A stretch of 64,000 nucleotides of DNA from a virus. A program made the translations under genes and the position numbers. This document shows positions 9,336 through 17,834 of the stretch, piece after piece. Numbering within the stretch: position 1 is the stretch's first letter; the number at the start of each line of letters is the position of its first letter. Where the stretch lies: positions 62,001 to 126,000 of IMG/VR virus record IMGVR_UViG_3300037264_008423, one strand, 5' to 3'. The notes under the pieces were generated by a model. The model had not been told where the DNA came from, did no database searches, and worked only from the letters and a program-made list of their open reading frames with translations.

Positions 9336-9602
9336 ATGACTAACAGGTTGACCGCCCCCGGTAGATTAGACGTAGTAGAGCAGGTGCTCGCCAGCGATCC
9401 TCTTTTCAGCTCTAAAATGACGAGATTCGGCGCGCAGACGATGCGGAATCGAAAAGGCGTGAAAAAGACGTATAGTAACATGACGGTGGGACTGGTCCAG
9501 CGCCTTGCGAAAAAAGGCGTGGATGCCGTGAATTTGCACCGGGACGAACTGATTGCCGAGGCTTTCATGTGTTACGAAATCGGGTCCAAAATCGTCGTAT
9601 GA
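9336..9602 (+). CDS. Small unknown protein with leaderless promoter
   Basis: 88 aa, basic in the middle (RNRKGVKKTYSN), no recognised domain. The start is fixed by the promoter 6 nt upstream. The stop overlaps the next start (ATGA at 9599), making a two-gene operon. Confidence 0.75.
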   Translation: MTNRLTAPGRLDVVEQVLASDPLFSSKMTRFGAQTMRNRKGVKKTYSNMTVGLVQRLAKKGVDAVNLHRDELIAEAFMCYEIGSKIVV

Positions 9603-10033
9603 TGAAAAGCGAGACTGTCAACAAGCAAGAGCGCCGCCAGGTGGATTTAGAGATCGCGCCCGAAGTCTGCGTCTATATGGCCTGCTATGGCCTCATTACG
9701 GAAATGATCGAGGTCAGGGCCGACCTGGCCCAGCATCGGATCACAAAGCGGTTTCATGCCTGGCGCTTTGTCAATCTCGTCAGCCAGTTTTGCGAGATTG
9801 CCAGCCTGACCTGGCGCTTTGACCTCGTGCTGCCCGTGTCGGACCGGGGTATCCCGTCGCCTTTCTTCTGGCGGTGGTATAACTGGTGGGAGGACTACCT
9901 CAAGTCCCTCACCCCGGCCCAGGTTCAGCACATGGAGAGGCTGGCGCTGGACCGCGCGCCGGAATTGAGCAGGCACCGGCCTCCCGGTGCCTGGGTGGAT
10001 CACCGGGCCGATCCCGCGTTTATTGTTAATTGA
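9599..10033 (+). CDS. Unknown protein
   Basis: 144 aa from ATG 9599, which overlaps the preceding stop. It is aromatic-rich in the middle (SPFFWRWYNWWEDYLKSL) and has a helical N-terminal half. It resembles small phage proteins of unknown function; no domain is recognised. About 200 nt without an obvious gene follow. Confidence 0.65.
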   Translation: MMKSETVNKQERRQVDLEIAPEVCVYMACYGLITEMIEVRADLAQHRITKRFHAWRFVNLVSQFCEIASLTWRFDLVLPVSDRGIPSPFFWRWYNWWEDYLKSLTPAQVQHMERLALDRAPELSRHRPPGAWVDHRADPAFIVN

Positions 10034-10140
10034 ATTACCCTGTCGGAGCGTTGTTTTGCGCCGAAACCAGACCCCGTGAGTCGGCATTTGCACTCTGCCG
10101 TGGCGTCTGGAGCGAGGCGGAAAGTGAAGTGGTTCGGGTC

Positions 10141-10164
10141 CAAAGTTTGTGCAGGCTATGCGAG
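10141..10164 (+). repeat. Single isolated copy of the array repeat core
   Basis: The stretch AAAGTTTGTGCAGGCTATGC plus GAG matches the core of the repeat at 17.8-18.4 kb. The last 11 nt (GGCTATGCGAG) are identical and the stem AGTTT/AGGCT is kept through G-U pairs. It lies ~7.7 kb upstream of the array, in the gene-poor stretch before the giant protein gene. Confidence 0.7.
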
Positions 10165-10235
10165 TATGGACACCGGATACGTCCGCTGGTTCGGTTTACC
10201 CGCGCCCTGCCCCGACAGGGTTTTGTATTTACGGT

Positions 10236-13200
10236 GTGCAGTTGGAGAATTTAGACGATGACGTGAGCGTGAAGGATCTGGCGGACTATCCGCGCTACCT
10301 GATCCGCAACCCTCAAGGCGACTACTGGTCCAATGACTGGGGATGGGTGGACTACGCCAGCGCCGACATTTTCAGTCACCTGGAAAAAGAGCGGTTCGAC
10401 CTGCCTTCGGAGGGTCAATGGGTTCCCCTGGCCGAATCCCGTCCGGTTATTGGTTTCCCCGGCAATGACTTGAAGGCGCTCCTGGGAGAGGATTTTGTAA
10501 ACAAAGCGGACGCCTTCCTTCAGGAGCAGGGTATGCTGTGCCTCCTGGAGTGGCACCCGCAGGGCCGTCGGGTGGGCCAGGCCCAGGCGGCGGGTCAGGC
10601 GCTCACGGCGCGCTTGAGCCTGAACAGCGCCGACAGCCAGCTCTTGCGCCGCGAGGGGAGCCTGAAGCTTTTAGATCAGTTGCGGGAGAGCGTGCGCGGG
10701 TTTCTGCCCAAGAGCGCCGAGAGCCGGGTCCGGGTGGTTCCCCAGCGTCCCCAGTATGACCGCTGGAACGACCGCTGGAACCTGGAGCTGGTGGTCTTGG
10801 AGGCGTCCGAGGACGACTTGGAGTCCAAAGAGGTCTATTTTGACGATGATCCACCTGAATTTGCCGCTCCCCAGGGCCTTAGCCCGGAGGGAGAGCGCGC
10901 CCGGCAGATCATTGTCCAGGTGCTTCGGCGCAATGGCGATCTGGATTCACGCGGTCAAAAGCATGTTTTCTATACCCCCGAACAATGGGCGCTAAAGGCG
11001 GATGAGCATGTTAAGGACGGGGTATTAGTGGTCGTTCACGATGGCGGCAGCCACGCTCCTTACTTTCACATGTCCTACGCGGCTGAATTAATGCTGAGCC
11101 GGATGGACCTGGCCCTGCGCCGGGAGGGATTTCAAATTTACCCCTACGCCCCTCATTACTCGGTGATTGCTCCGGTGGAACATGACGAGGCTAACCAGTG
11201 GTTTGTGCGCCAGATCGAGGATTGGTTCCAGCGAAACCCGGACCCGGCTGCGGTGCCCGGCGAGGAGCCGCCGCCCCCGGCAGCCACAGGGAATGTCCCG
11301 GAGAGCTTGGAGGACGATGACGATGTAAACTGGAAGGACCTGCAACTGCCGCTGGACAAAGAGGCGGCGATCCGGCACGTGTTTCGGCAGGCGGGGCTGA
11401 AGATCACGTCGATTCAGGAAGTGCCTGAAGACCAGGACTGGGGTGAGCTGGGGCACGCCCAGCGCATCATCGTCACCCGTGTTCCGCCCAATCCCGATCA
11501 GCCCTGGACTACGGACATAAACGCGTGGGAGGCAGTCGATGAGTTTTGTTTACGAATCAAGTCGGCCCTCTATGAGATCCTGGACACGGATGACATCGAG
11601 TGGCTGAGAAACTGGGGCCTGGAGGACCAAGCGCCGGAGGGCCGCCATTGGTATATCTGGTGGTATATCGGCGACCCGGACATCAAGGAAGAGCGGGAAA
11701 TGAATGAATCGGACGAGGACGACTTCGACGTGAAGGACTACTCGGACGACATCCCGCAATCGGATGACTTCCAGGCTTACCTGCTTCAGCGCGGATTTCG
11801 CAAGCTTTCGGGTCAGATGGGAGACTACTTCAAGAAGCTGCCTGCTGCTTACGCGCGGGTTCGGGTTTATCAGTATCCCAACTATGTCAGCTACCTGCTG
11901 GGCCTGAAGGAGGGCAACCACTGGTTTAAGTTGAGCGAGATGACCAACGCCTACCGGGTCCTGTCGGTTTTGCAGCAGCGAGGGCTGTTCGACGTGCGGG
12001 AGGGCCTGGACGAGGAGTTTGGAGCCGATGACGACCCGGAGCTGTATCTCACGCCCACGCCGAACCTTCAGGAGCGGTGGAATCAGTTCGAGGCGGCCTG
12101 GCGCAGTCAGTGGGCGCTCATACAGCGCGGGGTTAATTTCGGCCAGCGCACCGCTTACCTGGAGGGGATCATGCCCTCGCACCTGCGATGGCGCGCCGCG
12201 TTCCAAGAGGTTCAACGGCTCGTTTACGAGCACTTGGGGGGCGGACGCATCGCCGATTTCAAGTATCACCGGGATGGCTACGTCCTGTTTCACATCTACG
12301 ACCTGGGCGGCGTGGTGGAGAGCGAGGCGGAGAGTGAGGCGGATGATGTGGACTGGAAGGAGATCTCTTCCTATCCCAAGCCCAGCGCGCGGGAGGTCCG
12401 GGAAGCCATGAAGCGCCGGGGGATCGTCTATAATCGCCTGGTGCGCGGCAAGGATGTGGTGACCTTCCTGGGCTGGTTTAAGCGGGGTCAACTCGAACTG
12501 GATGTGCTGGCCCTGTTGCGGGAAGCGGCGGCGGAAGCGGGTCTTGACCAGGAGCACGTCCAGTTTTTCTATATGCCCGGCGCGGGTGAGGTCGCGATCA
12601 TCGCGGCGCGGACGGGCCTGTTGGAAAGCGAGGAGGATGAGGACTTTGACACTAGAACCTTGAAGGATGTGTCTGAAACTGGCAAGTTAGTGCCGGAAAT
12701 TGTGGCGGCGATGATCAAAAATGGGGTCATCCATATGATGGTTCGCAGGCCGTGGCAGCCCCCGCCCCACGACTTGCTGCTTTTTATGGGCTTGTGGCAG
12801 GCAGGCAAGACGGACCAGGAGGCCGCCCAGGTTTGCGCGGCGATCCTAAGAGATTTGCGCATTCCCATTACTTCCAGCTTGGACGACTGGTTCAACTATA
12901 TGCCCGGCTCCGGCGATTTCGACCTGGCGCTGCCTGCTTACCTGGTCTTGGACTGGGAGAGGTATGTGGTGGAATCCCAGGCTGGCCTGGTCCAAAAGAT
13001 CATCGAGGCCCAAGGCACGGTTCTAAACGTGCAAGTGGCAGACCGAGAGGAACTTGTCACGATTCAAGGCGAATGGAAGCCCGGAGCCACGGTTCAAGCT
13101 CTTGCCGAGGCCATTAGCGTGGATGCCAATCGGATTCAGTATGACGCCAAAAATGGCGAATTTACGGTGCTGGCAACCCGGCAAGCCCTTGTGCAAGAGG

Positions 13201-14765
13201 ATCAGGCGGATGGCAAGGCCAGCGACACCAAACGGGTCGCCATTGTGGCGGTGTTTCGGCAGAAGCAGGACGATCCCGCCTACGAGTGCCTGGTCTGCAA
13301 GCGCGAGGGGCCGCCAGCGGAGGGCGAATGGGTGATCCCAGGTGGTCATGCCGAGGAGGGCGAGGAGATCAAAGTCGCCGCGCGGCGTGAGTTGCAGGAA
13401 GAGGCGCACGTGGACCTGGGCGACCTGACCTTTGTTAAGACCATGCCCAATGAGACGGGGGACTTGGAAGTCCATGTCTTTGGAGCGATCTTGCCGGAAG
13501 GGGAGAGGGCCAAGGCCGGGGATGACGCGGAAAAGGTGAAATGGCTGCCCCTGGACGATCTGCCCAAGCTGAGCCTGGATAATGACAATTTGATCCGGGA
13601 AGTGGCCGAGGCGATGGAACTGCAACGGCTGCCCTCGGTGGACGAGAGCCTGCCCCCGCGCCTGGCCGACCAGATTCGGTCAAAGATAGCGGCCCTGAAG
13701 CCGCGCCGCGCGAGCCGCGCCGGTATGAGCTTCGAGGTTCAACAGCCAGAGGGATTTGTGGATCGGCTCATCGAGGGGATTGAGCGGGAAGCGGAGCAGT
13801 TGCAAGCCGACGCTCAGCCCGAACTGCGTCTCATGGACCTGATCGAGGATGCCTACAGCCAGACGGGCACCTATTTGTTTCCAGACGACCAGCAGGACGT
13901 GGAGCGATTGGCGCGCGTGCTGGTTCCTTTATTCAAAAAACCAGCCGGACGGCGGATCAAGGAGAGCGCGGACGCTCCCCCGCGCTATGGCACCGTTACC
14001 GACGAGGTAGTGCCTGCCCTGGAACAAGCTCTGGTGGAGATCTTTGGCCAGCGTTATGACTGGCTGGTGCCCCACGTGATCCAGCACATGGACCCGGAGA
14101 TCTCTTTGATCGCGATGGAGGGTGATCGCGTGATCGGTTTCTACATCCTGGGCCGCCGTTCGATCTTGGACGGCGTTAAGAGCGAGCACCTGAAGCCCAC
14201 TGAGGATTTGAAGCCCTATCGGCAGCGCCAGGGCATTGAGGGGGTAGCCCTGGGCATTGTGCCGGATCGCCGGGGCACGGGCCTGGGCAGCCGGTTCAAA
14301 GACTATCCACAAACCCTGGGCGCGGATTATATGTGGGGTCTGCAAATGCATGATCTGGATAACCTGAGCCACTGGCTCAAGCGCCGCCGCATTGTGGCGC
14401 GCAACCCGGAGATGGTCGCGACCCTCCAGGACTTTAAACCGGGGGCGGTAGCGGAGGCCAGCGAAGAGGATTTCGAGGCCAAGGACTTGGAAGATGATTT
14501 GCTGAATGACGAGCATTTTCAAAAGTTTGCCCAGGAGCACGGCCTACTCTACCACCCTGGCGCTAAAATGGTGCGCGACGTGCTGGATAATGTTTATGGT
14601 TCCATTTGGTTTAAGACCGGCCCCTATTTAAATCGGGAGGCCACGGTCCGCCAGTGGACCCAGGTGTTTTCCGACTATTTCAAGATCGATCCCGCCCGGA
14701 TGAAAGTGGCCTATTACCCGCCCAGTGGCGACATTATGGTCATGGTCACGAATCTGGTTCTGTAG
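10236..14765 (+). CDS. Giant multi-module protein with acidic KDL signatures; Nudix and GNAT modules
   Basis: About 1,509 aa. I chose GTG 10236, which puts the first signature (LENLDDDVSVKDL) at the N-terminus as in related proteins. An in-frame ATG at 10149 lies inside the isolated repeat and is less likely. Seven acidic signatures separate modules of roughly 130-600 aa: near 10245, 10800, 11305, 11710, 12330, 12625 and 14460. Most modules are unrecognised alpha/beta domains. At ~13225-13620 there is a Nudix hydrolase with a full Nudix box (GHAEEGEE ... RRELQEEAHV), expected to hydrolyse nucleoside diphosphate derivatives. At ~13990-14430 there is a GNAT-like acetyltransferase (GIVPDRRGTGLGSRF as the acetyl-CoA loop). 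It may be a polyprotein processed or packaged in the virion (inference). Confidence 0.85.
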   Translation: MQLENLDDDVSVKDLADYPRYLIRNPQGDYWSNDWGWVDYASADIFSHLEKERFDLPSEGQWVPLAESRPVIGFPGNDLKALLGEDFVNKADAFLQEQGMLCLLEWHPQGRRVGQAQAAGQALTARLSLNSADSQLLRREGSLKLLDQLRESVRGFLPKSAESRVRVVPQRPQYDRWNDRWNLELVVLEASEDDLESKEVYFDDDPPEFAAPQGLSPEGERARQIIVQVLRRNGDLDSRGQKHVFYTPEQWALKADEHVKDGVLVVVHDGGSHAPYFHMSYAAELMLSRMDLALRREGFQIYPYAPHYSVIAPVEHDEANQWFVRQIEDWFQRNPDPAAVPGEEPPPPAATGNVPESLEDDDDVNWKDLQLPLDKEAAIRHVFRQAGLKITSIQEVPEDQDWGELGHAQRIIVTRVPPNPDQPWTTDINAWEAVDEFCLRIKSALYEILDTDDIEWLRNWGLEDQAPEGRHWYIWWYIGDPDIKEEREMNESDEDDFDVKDYSDDIPQSDDFQAYLLQRGFRKLSGQMGDYFKKLPAAYARVRVYQYPNYVSYLLGLKEGNHWFKLSEMTNAYRVLSVLQQRGLFDVREGLDEEFGADDDPELYLTPTPNLQERWNQFEAAWRSQWALIQRGVNFGQRTAYLEGIMPSHLRWRAAFQEVQRLVYEHLGGGRIADFKYHRDGYVLFHIYDLGGVVESEAESEADDVDWKEISSYPKPSAREVREAMKRRGIVYNRLVRGKDVVTFLGWFKRGQLELDVLALLREAAAEAGLDQEHVQFFYMPGAGEVAIIAARTGLLESEEDEDFDTRTLKDVSETGKLVPEIVAAMIKNGVIHMMVRRPWQPPPHDLLLFMGLWQAGKTDQEAAQVCAAILRDLRIPITSSLDDWFNYMPGSGDFDLALPAYLVLDWERYVVESQAGLVQKIIEAQGTVLNVQVADREELVTIQGEWKPGATVQALAEAISVDANRIQYDAKNGEFTVLATRQALVQEDQADGKASDTKRVAIVAVFRQKQDDPAYECLVCKREGPPAEGEWVIPGGHAEEGEEIKVAARRELQEEAHVDLGDLTFVKTMPNETGDLEVHVFGAILPEGERAKAGDDAEKVKWLPLDDLPKLSLDNDNLIREVAEAMELQRLPSVDESLPPRLADQIRSKIAALKPRRASRAGMSFEVQQPEGFVDRLIEGIEREAEQLQADAQPELRLMDLIEDAYSQTGTYLFPDDQQDVERLARVLVPLFKKPAGRRIKESADAPPRYGTVTDEVVPALEQALVEIFGQRYDWLVPHVIQHMDPEISLIAMEGDRVIGFYILGRRSILDGVKSEHLKPTEDLKPYRQRQGIEGVALGIVPDRRGTGLGSRFKDYPQTLGADYMWGLQMHDLDNLSHWLKRRRIVARNPEMVATLQDFKPGAVAEASEEDFEAKDLEDDLLNDEHFQKFAQEHGLLYHPGAKMVRDVLDNVYGSIWFKTGPYLNREATVRQWTQVFSDYFKIDPARMKVAYYPPSGDIMVMVTNLVL

Positions 14766-14770
14766 CCCGT

Positions 14771-14959
14771 ATGGCACACTATACGGACGCGGACTACGCG
14801 GATTTTTTAAAGGCCCTGAACGAGGCTGCCATCGAGGTTAGCGACTGGGAGGCTAAGTTCATCGAGTCCAACCTGGAGACCGAGATGTTCTCACCCCGGC
14901 AGGTGGTGAGTCTCAATGAGCTGATTGAGCGGTATGGCAAGCGCATTGGCTGGCTATGA
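14771..14959 (+). CDS. Small helical protein
   Basis: 62 aa from ATG 14771, five bases after the giant gene. Helical and acidic (DADYADFLKALNEAA ... FSPRQVVSLNELIERYG). Small proteins of this helical type, with a segment like SPRQVVSLNELIERYG, are common in phages, but the function is unknown. Its stop overlaps the next start (ATGA). Confidence 0.65.
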   Translation: MAHYTDADYADFLKALNEAAIEVSDWEAKFIESNLETEMFSPRQVVSLNELIERYGKRIGWL

Positions 14960-15234
14960 GGAAGGTGATTACAGGTTATCTTTACCGGGGCCAGCCCATC
15001 TACGAGGAGTGGAGCGATGATAAGCTGGAATTAAAGTGGTTCAGCCGCGACATCATGCCCCTGAAGGAGGGCTGGAAGTTTAAAGATTGGCACTTTCTGC
15101 ACGCGATCCGCTTTGAGCCTCACGAAAAAGAAGGTATGTCCGGCGACCCTGAAAAGACTTCCAGGGTCGTCGCGCGGGTGATGGAGGGCCGGGAGCGAGT
15201 TTGTCAGCTTACCGGAGTGGAAAAAGTGGTATAG
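14956..15234 (+). CDS. Small unknown protein
   Basis: 92 aa, start overlapping the previous stop. Rich in Trp and charged residues (EEWSDDKLELKWFSRD, GWKFKDWHFLHAIRFE). No domain is recognised. An A+T-rich 60-nt gap follows before the 563-aa gene. Confidence 0.6.
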   Translation: MRKVITGYLYRGQPIYEEWSDDKLELKWFSRDIMPLKEGWKFKDWHFLHAIRFEPHEKEGMSGDPEKTSRVVARVMEGRERVCQLTGVEKVV

Positions 15235-15293
15235 TAAAAAAAGTTTACTTTTTTGATTGCACTCTTTTCAGTCTTCGCTTAATCTCTTTTAAG

Positions 15294-16985
15294 ATGAATA
15301 CGGAAAGACAAGATCAGCCCTCTGTGAATCCCGCTCCGGCCAGCGTAGATGAAGCGCAAAGAGCCAAGCAGGAAGCCATCGCCCAGGCCAAAGCCAAAGC
15401 CCAGCGGAAGCAGGAGGAGAAAGAGGCAAAAGGTTTGCCCCGCTCGATTAAGCTTAAGCCCAAGCGCGTGCTGGAGTGGGAATGGGGTCCCTACCTGTAT
15501 AAGCAGCTTCGGGTGTGGGAGGCGACGACTTTTATGCGCCGCGAAATCTACCGTGGCCTTTTCAACGCGGACACTCCTCCCTATAAGACGGGGCACGACC
15601 GGTTGCAGCCTCACACCCAGGTATTCGGAGCCATCACCACTTACGCGAATCGGCTTTTAAAAGATTTTTCCGCTAAAGTCCAAATCCTGCCTGCCTACAT
15701 TACGGGGTTCATGACCAAAATTTATGCCGAAGACTATGCCGCTCGACGGGAACACATTTTGGTGACGGGCCTGGACTTTATTCCGATAGGCGGCTTTCCC
15801 GCGCAAGTGGAGATTCGGGCGGAGAACGTGGAGATTTTAGTTAACCCCGAAGATCCTCGTGGTTTTCTGATCCGGGTGCCTTTTTACCGCCACGATGTGC
15901 CGACCAAAAACGGCGGAACGAAATCAGAGGTCGTTTACGTGACCTACGTGATTGATCCCAAGGGGGACTGGCAGACGGGCAGCAGCCTTAAAAAACAGCA
16001 CCGCGCCAGCGCGTTTGACGGCACGCCTTTGCTGGAAAGACTGCGGACCGGCGAGCGCACGATGGGATCGTTGAAAATTTTGGGCAAGTTCCGATACGCT
16101 TCCTCCAGCGAGGCGAGGCTATTGCGGGAACAGGAGGACCGGGTGAGGGAAGCCAAAAAGAAAAACGATCCCTCGGTTGTAAAAATACCCTGGGAAATCA
16201 CTGATCCTTTCACGGTGGATGGCGTATTGCTGCCGCCCTATAAGCGCGACAAGTATAAGCGGCGCGTGGTTTACGAGCCGGTCCTGCAACTGTCTTACTA
16301 TCTGCCGCCGCTGCCCCCGGAGCGGGAACGGCGCGGCTTGGCCTTCTGCTACACCGATCCAGATCGGTTTATGGCGATCAAGATCCATCAAAATTTTGAG
16401 CGGGACCTGGACGACGAGCTGGTCCGTAGATCCTTGTTTATGTCGCAGAAGATCTATGAGCGCCACAAGCTGCTGGACCCCCACAACAAGATGTCGGTCA
16501 TGTCCCCGGAGCAAATCCGTGAGCTAGTTGAGCTTTCGGATCGGCGCTACACCGGTATTCGCCGAATGACGCGCTTGTTTGGGACGGGAGGCAACTCTAA
16601 AATGAAGGGCGTGAGCCAGAAAATCAAGGGGATTACCCTCCATTTTGACCATTCGGTAGTGAAAGCTTTCATGAACTTGGTCATCGAGCGCAACGCCGCC
16701 GAGTTTTACTATTTTGACGCGGACCGGCGCTACATGGAGCACTATCACTGGTTCATTCTCAGGGACTATTTTGCGCAGGCGTGCAAGGTGCTCCAGATCA
16801 AGTTCCATTACCTGGAGGGCTGGCAATTTAGCGATTGCCAGGCGGAGGAGAAAAAAGGCGGTAACTGGGACTTTAATAAGATTTACTTGCGGATACGCGG
16901 CGAAAAATCGAGGCGGACTCGTGCCGAGCACGAAAAATACAGTCAGGAACAGTATGAAAGGAGCTTAGCAGATGAAAAACCTTAG
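15294..16985 (+). CDS. Unknown 563-aa basic protein next to the CRISPR-like array (candidate partner)
   Basis: Start ATG 15294; the first 55 residues are a charged, Ala/Lys/Glu-rich helix. The body is basic and aromatic. The last ~120 residues contain a strand-like FYYFDADRR, a helix HWFILRDYFAQACKVL, a strand QIKFHYLEGWQFSDC and then WDFNKIYLRIRG. This order recalls the RuvC-II / target-nucleic-acid-binding / RuvC-III end of TnpB and Cas12. However, no CxxC zinc knuckle and no convincing RuvC-I Asp are visible, so the resemblance is weak and may be chance. It overlaps the next gene by 14 nt, and the pair is followed directly by the array leader. No known cas family is recognised. A nucleic-acid-binding role is plausible but unproven. 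Confidence 0.7.
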   Translation: MNTERQDQPSVNPAPASVDEAQRAKQEAIAQAKAKAQRKQEEKEAKGLPRSIKLKPKRVLEWEWGPYLYKQLRVWEATTFMRREIYRGLFNADTPPYKTGHDRLQPHTQVFGAITTYANRLLKDFSAKVQILPAYITGFMTKIYAEDYAARREHILVTGLDFIPIGGFPAQVEIRAENVEILVNPEDPRGFLIRVPFYRHDVPTKNGGTKSEVVYVTYVIDPKGDWQTGSSLKKQHRASAFDGTPLLERLRTGERTMGSLKILGKFRYASSSEARLLREQEDRVREAKKKNDPSVVKIPWEITDPFTVDGVLLPPYKRDKYKRRVVYEPVLQLSYYLPPLPPERERRGLAFCYTDPDRFMAIKIHQNFERDLDDELVRRSLFMSQKIYERHKLLDPHNKMSVMSPEQIRELVELSDRRYTGIRRMTRLFGTGGNSKMKGVSQKIKGITLHFDHSVVKAFMNLVIERNAAEFYYFDADRRYMEHYHWFILRDYFAQACKVLQIKFHYLEGWQFSDCQAEEKKGGNWDFNKIYLRIRGEKSRRTRAEHEKYSQEQYERSLADEKP

Positions 16986-17655
16986 CAACAACAGCCAAGC
17001 GGTGGACCAGAACCTCGACCATCAGCTTGAGGCGCTATTCAAGAGCCAGTCGGCAAGCACGGAGAAAATTGCCTGGGTGATGATGGAAATGGTGGAGCGC
17101 CTGGATGGGGGATGGGTCCCGCGCAATGTCGCGGCGGTTACGGACCATATCCAGACCAAATATCGGCTCAGCAAGTTCATGATTGAAGGTTATTTTCGCG
17201 TGGCGAGAAAACTAACCTTGGTGGGGGTTTTTAGCGAGAAAAACGCCGCCGCCAGGGTGGTGCAGTTCTTCAGTATTGACGCCCAGCAGCAGGCGTTGGG
17301 CGGTATCCCTGTTTACCAGGGACCCGGTAAGAAAGCCAAGATCGAGAAGCTGCACCAGATTGAGGACCGGGAGGTCCCGATGATTTTTGACGAGCGCCTG
17401 CGCAAAATCCGTTCTGTGGAGGAGCAGGCGGCTTACACGGCGCTCGCCATGCGCCAGGTTGGACCGGTCAGCAAGTGCGCTGTGCGGTTTTGGCCTAATG
17501 GTGTGTATAAGCTGATTAAGAAAGCGAGCCGCGTGGATCAAGCTTACTGCTCTGACGCGCTGAAGAGACGGGGAGTGGAGTCCGTTCCTGATTACGCGCT
17601 AAGGGCGCAGATTGACCGGGACATCGAAAAAGAATTTGGCTCTGAAAAGGGCTGA
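16972..17655 (+). CDS. Unknown 227-aa protein coupled to the 563-aa gene
   Basis: Start ATG 16972, overlapping the upstream gene by 14 nt, with a good AGGAG ribosome site ahead. Residues ~20-90 look like a winged helix (STEKIAWVMMEMVERLDGG ... YRLSKFMIEGYFRVARKL), suggesting DNA or RNA binding. The C-terminal half is helical and basic. No nuclease motif is seen. A hairpin follows the stop by a few bases, then the array leader, so the gene pair and the array may be one locus (inference). Confidence 0.7.
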   Translation: MKNLSNNSQAVDQNLDHQLEALFKSQSASTEKIAWVMMEMVERLDGGWVPRNVAAVTDHIQTKYRLSKFMIEGYFRVARKLTLVGVFSEKNAAARVVQFFSIDAQQQALGGIPVYQGPGKKAKIEKLHQIEDREVPMIFDERLRKIRSVEEQAAYTALAMRQVGPVSKCAVRFWPNGVYKLIKKASRVDQAYCSDALKRRGVESVPDYALRAQIDRDIEKEFGSEKG

Positions 17656-17660
17656 AAAAT

Positions 17661-17680
17661 ACACCGTATCGCAGCGGTGT
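17661..17680 (+). terminator. Hairpin just after the 227-aa gene
   Basis: ACACCG at 17661-17666 pairs perfectly with CGGTGT at 17675-17680, with an 8-nt loop, five bases after the stop codon and followed by TTT. A short stem, so possibly a weak terminator or the first element of the leader. Confidence 0.45.
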
Positions 17681-17731
17681 TTAGCCAGGGGATCTGCGCC
17701 TGCGCCGATTCCTTGGGGAAGTCCTCCACAC

Positions 17732-17788
17732 TGCGAGCGCCGTCGATTTTCGGCTTAACTTTAAGTTGGCCGTGCGGCGGCGCTCGCA
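17732..17788 (+). ncRNA. Leader stem-loop upstream of the array
   Basis: TGCGAGCGCCG at 17732-17742 is perfectly complementary to CGGCGCTCGCA at 17778-17788. Inside is a second near-palindrome (GGCTTAACTTTAAGTTGGCC). No protein-coding potential is seen in this ~180-nt gap. The strong nested hairpin in the leader of the repeat array suggests a structured RNA element. Confidence 0.6.
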
Positions 17789-17792
17789 AACT

Positions 17793-17805
17793 TGCTCTTT
17801 GACAA
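17793..17805 (+). promoter_or_regulatory. boxA-like antitermination site in array leader
   Basis: TGCTCTTTGACAA matches the bacterial boxA (rrn form TGCTCTTTAACAA) at 12 of 13 positions. boxA is known to protect long untranslated transcripts, including rRNA and many CRISPR arrays, from Rho. It stands 29 nt before the first repeat and gives the transcription direction as plus. Identification is by sequence match only. Confidence 0.6.
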
Positions 17806-17834
17806 TTGATGCTGAGTGACTTGCGGGGTGCGGG

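Noticed and set aside
10149-10235. N-terminal extension of the giant protein from ATG 10149
   Set aside because: The ATG is within the solo repeat, and the added residues have no counterpart in related tagged proteins, which begin near the signature.
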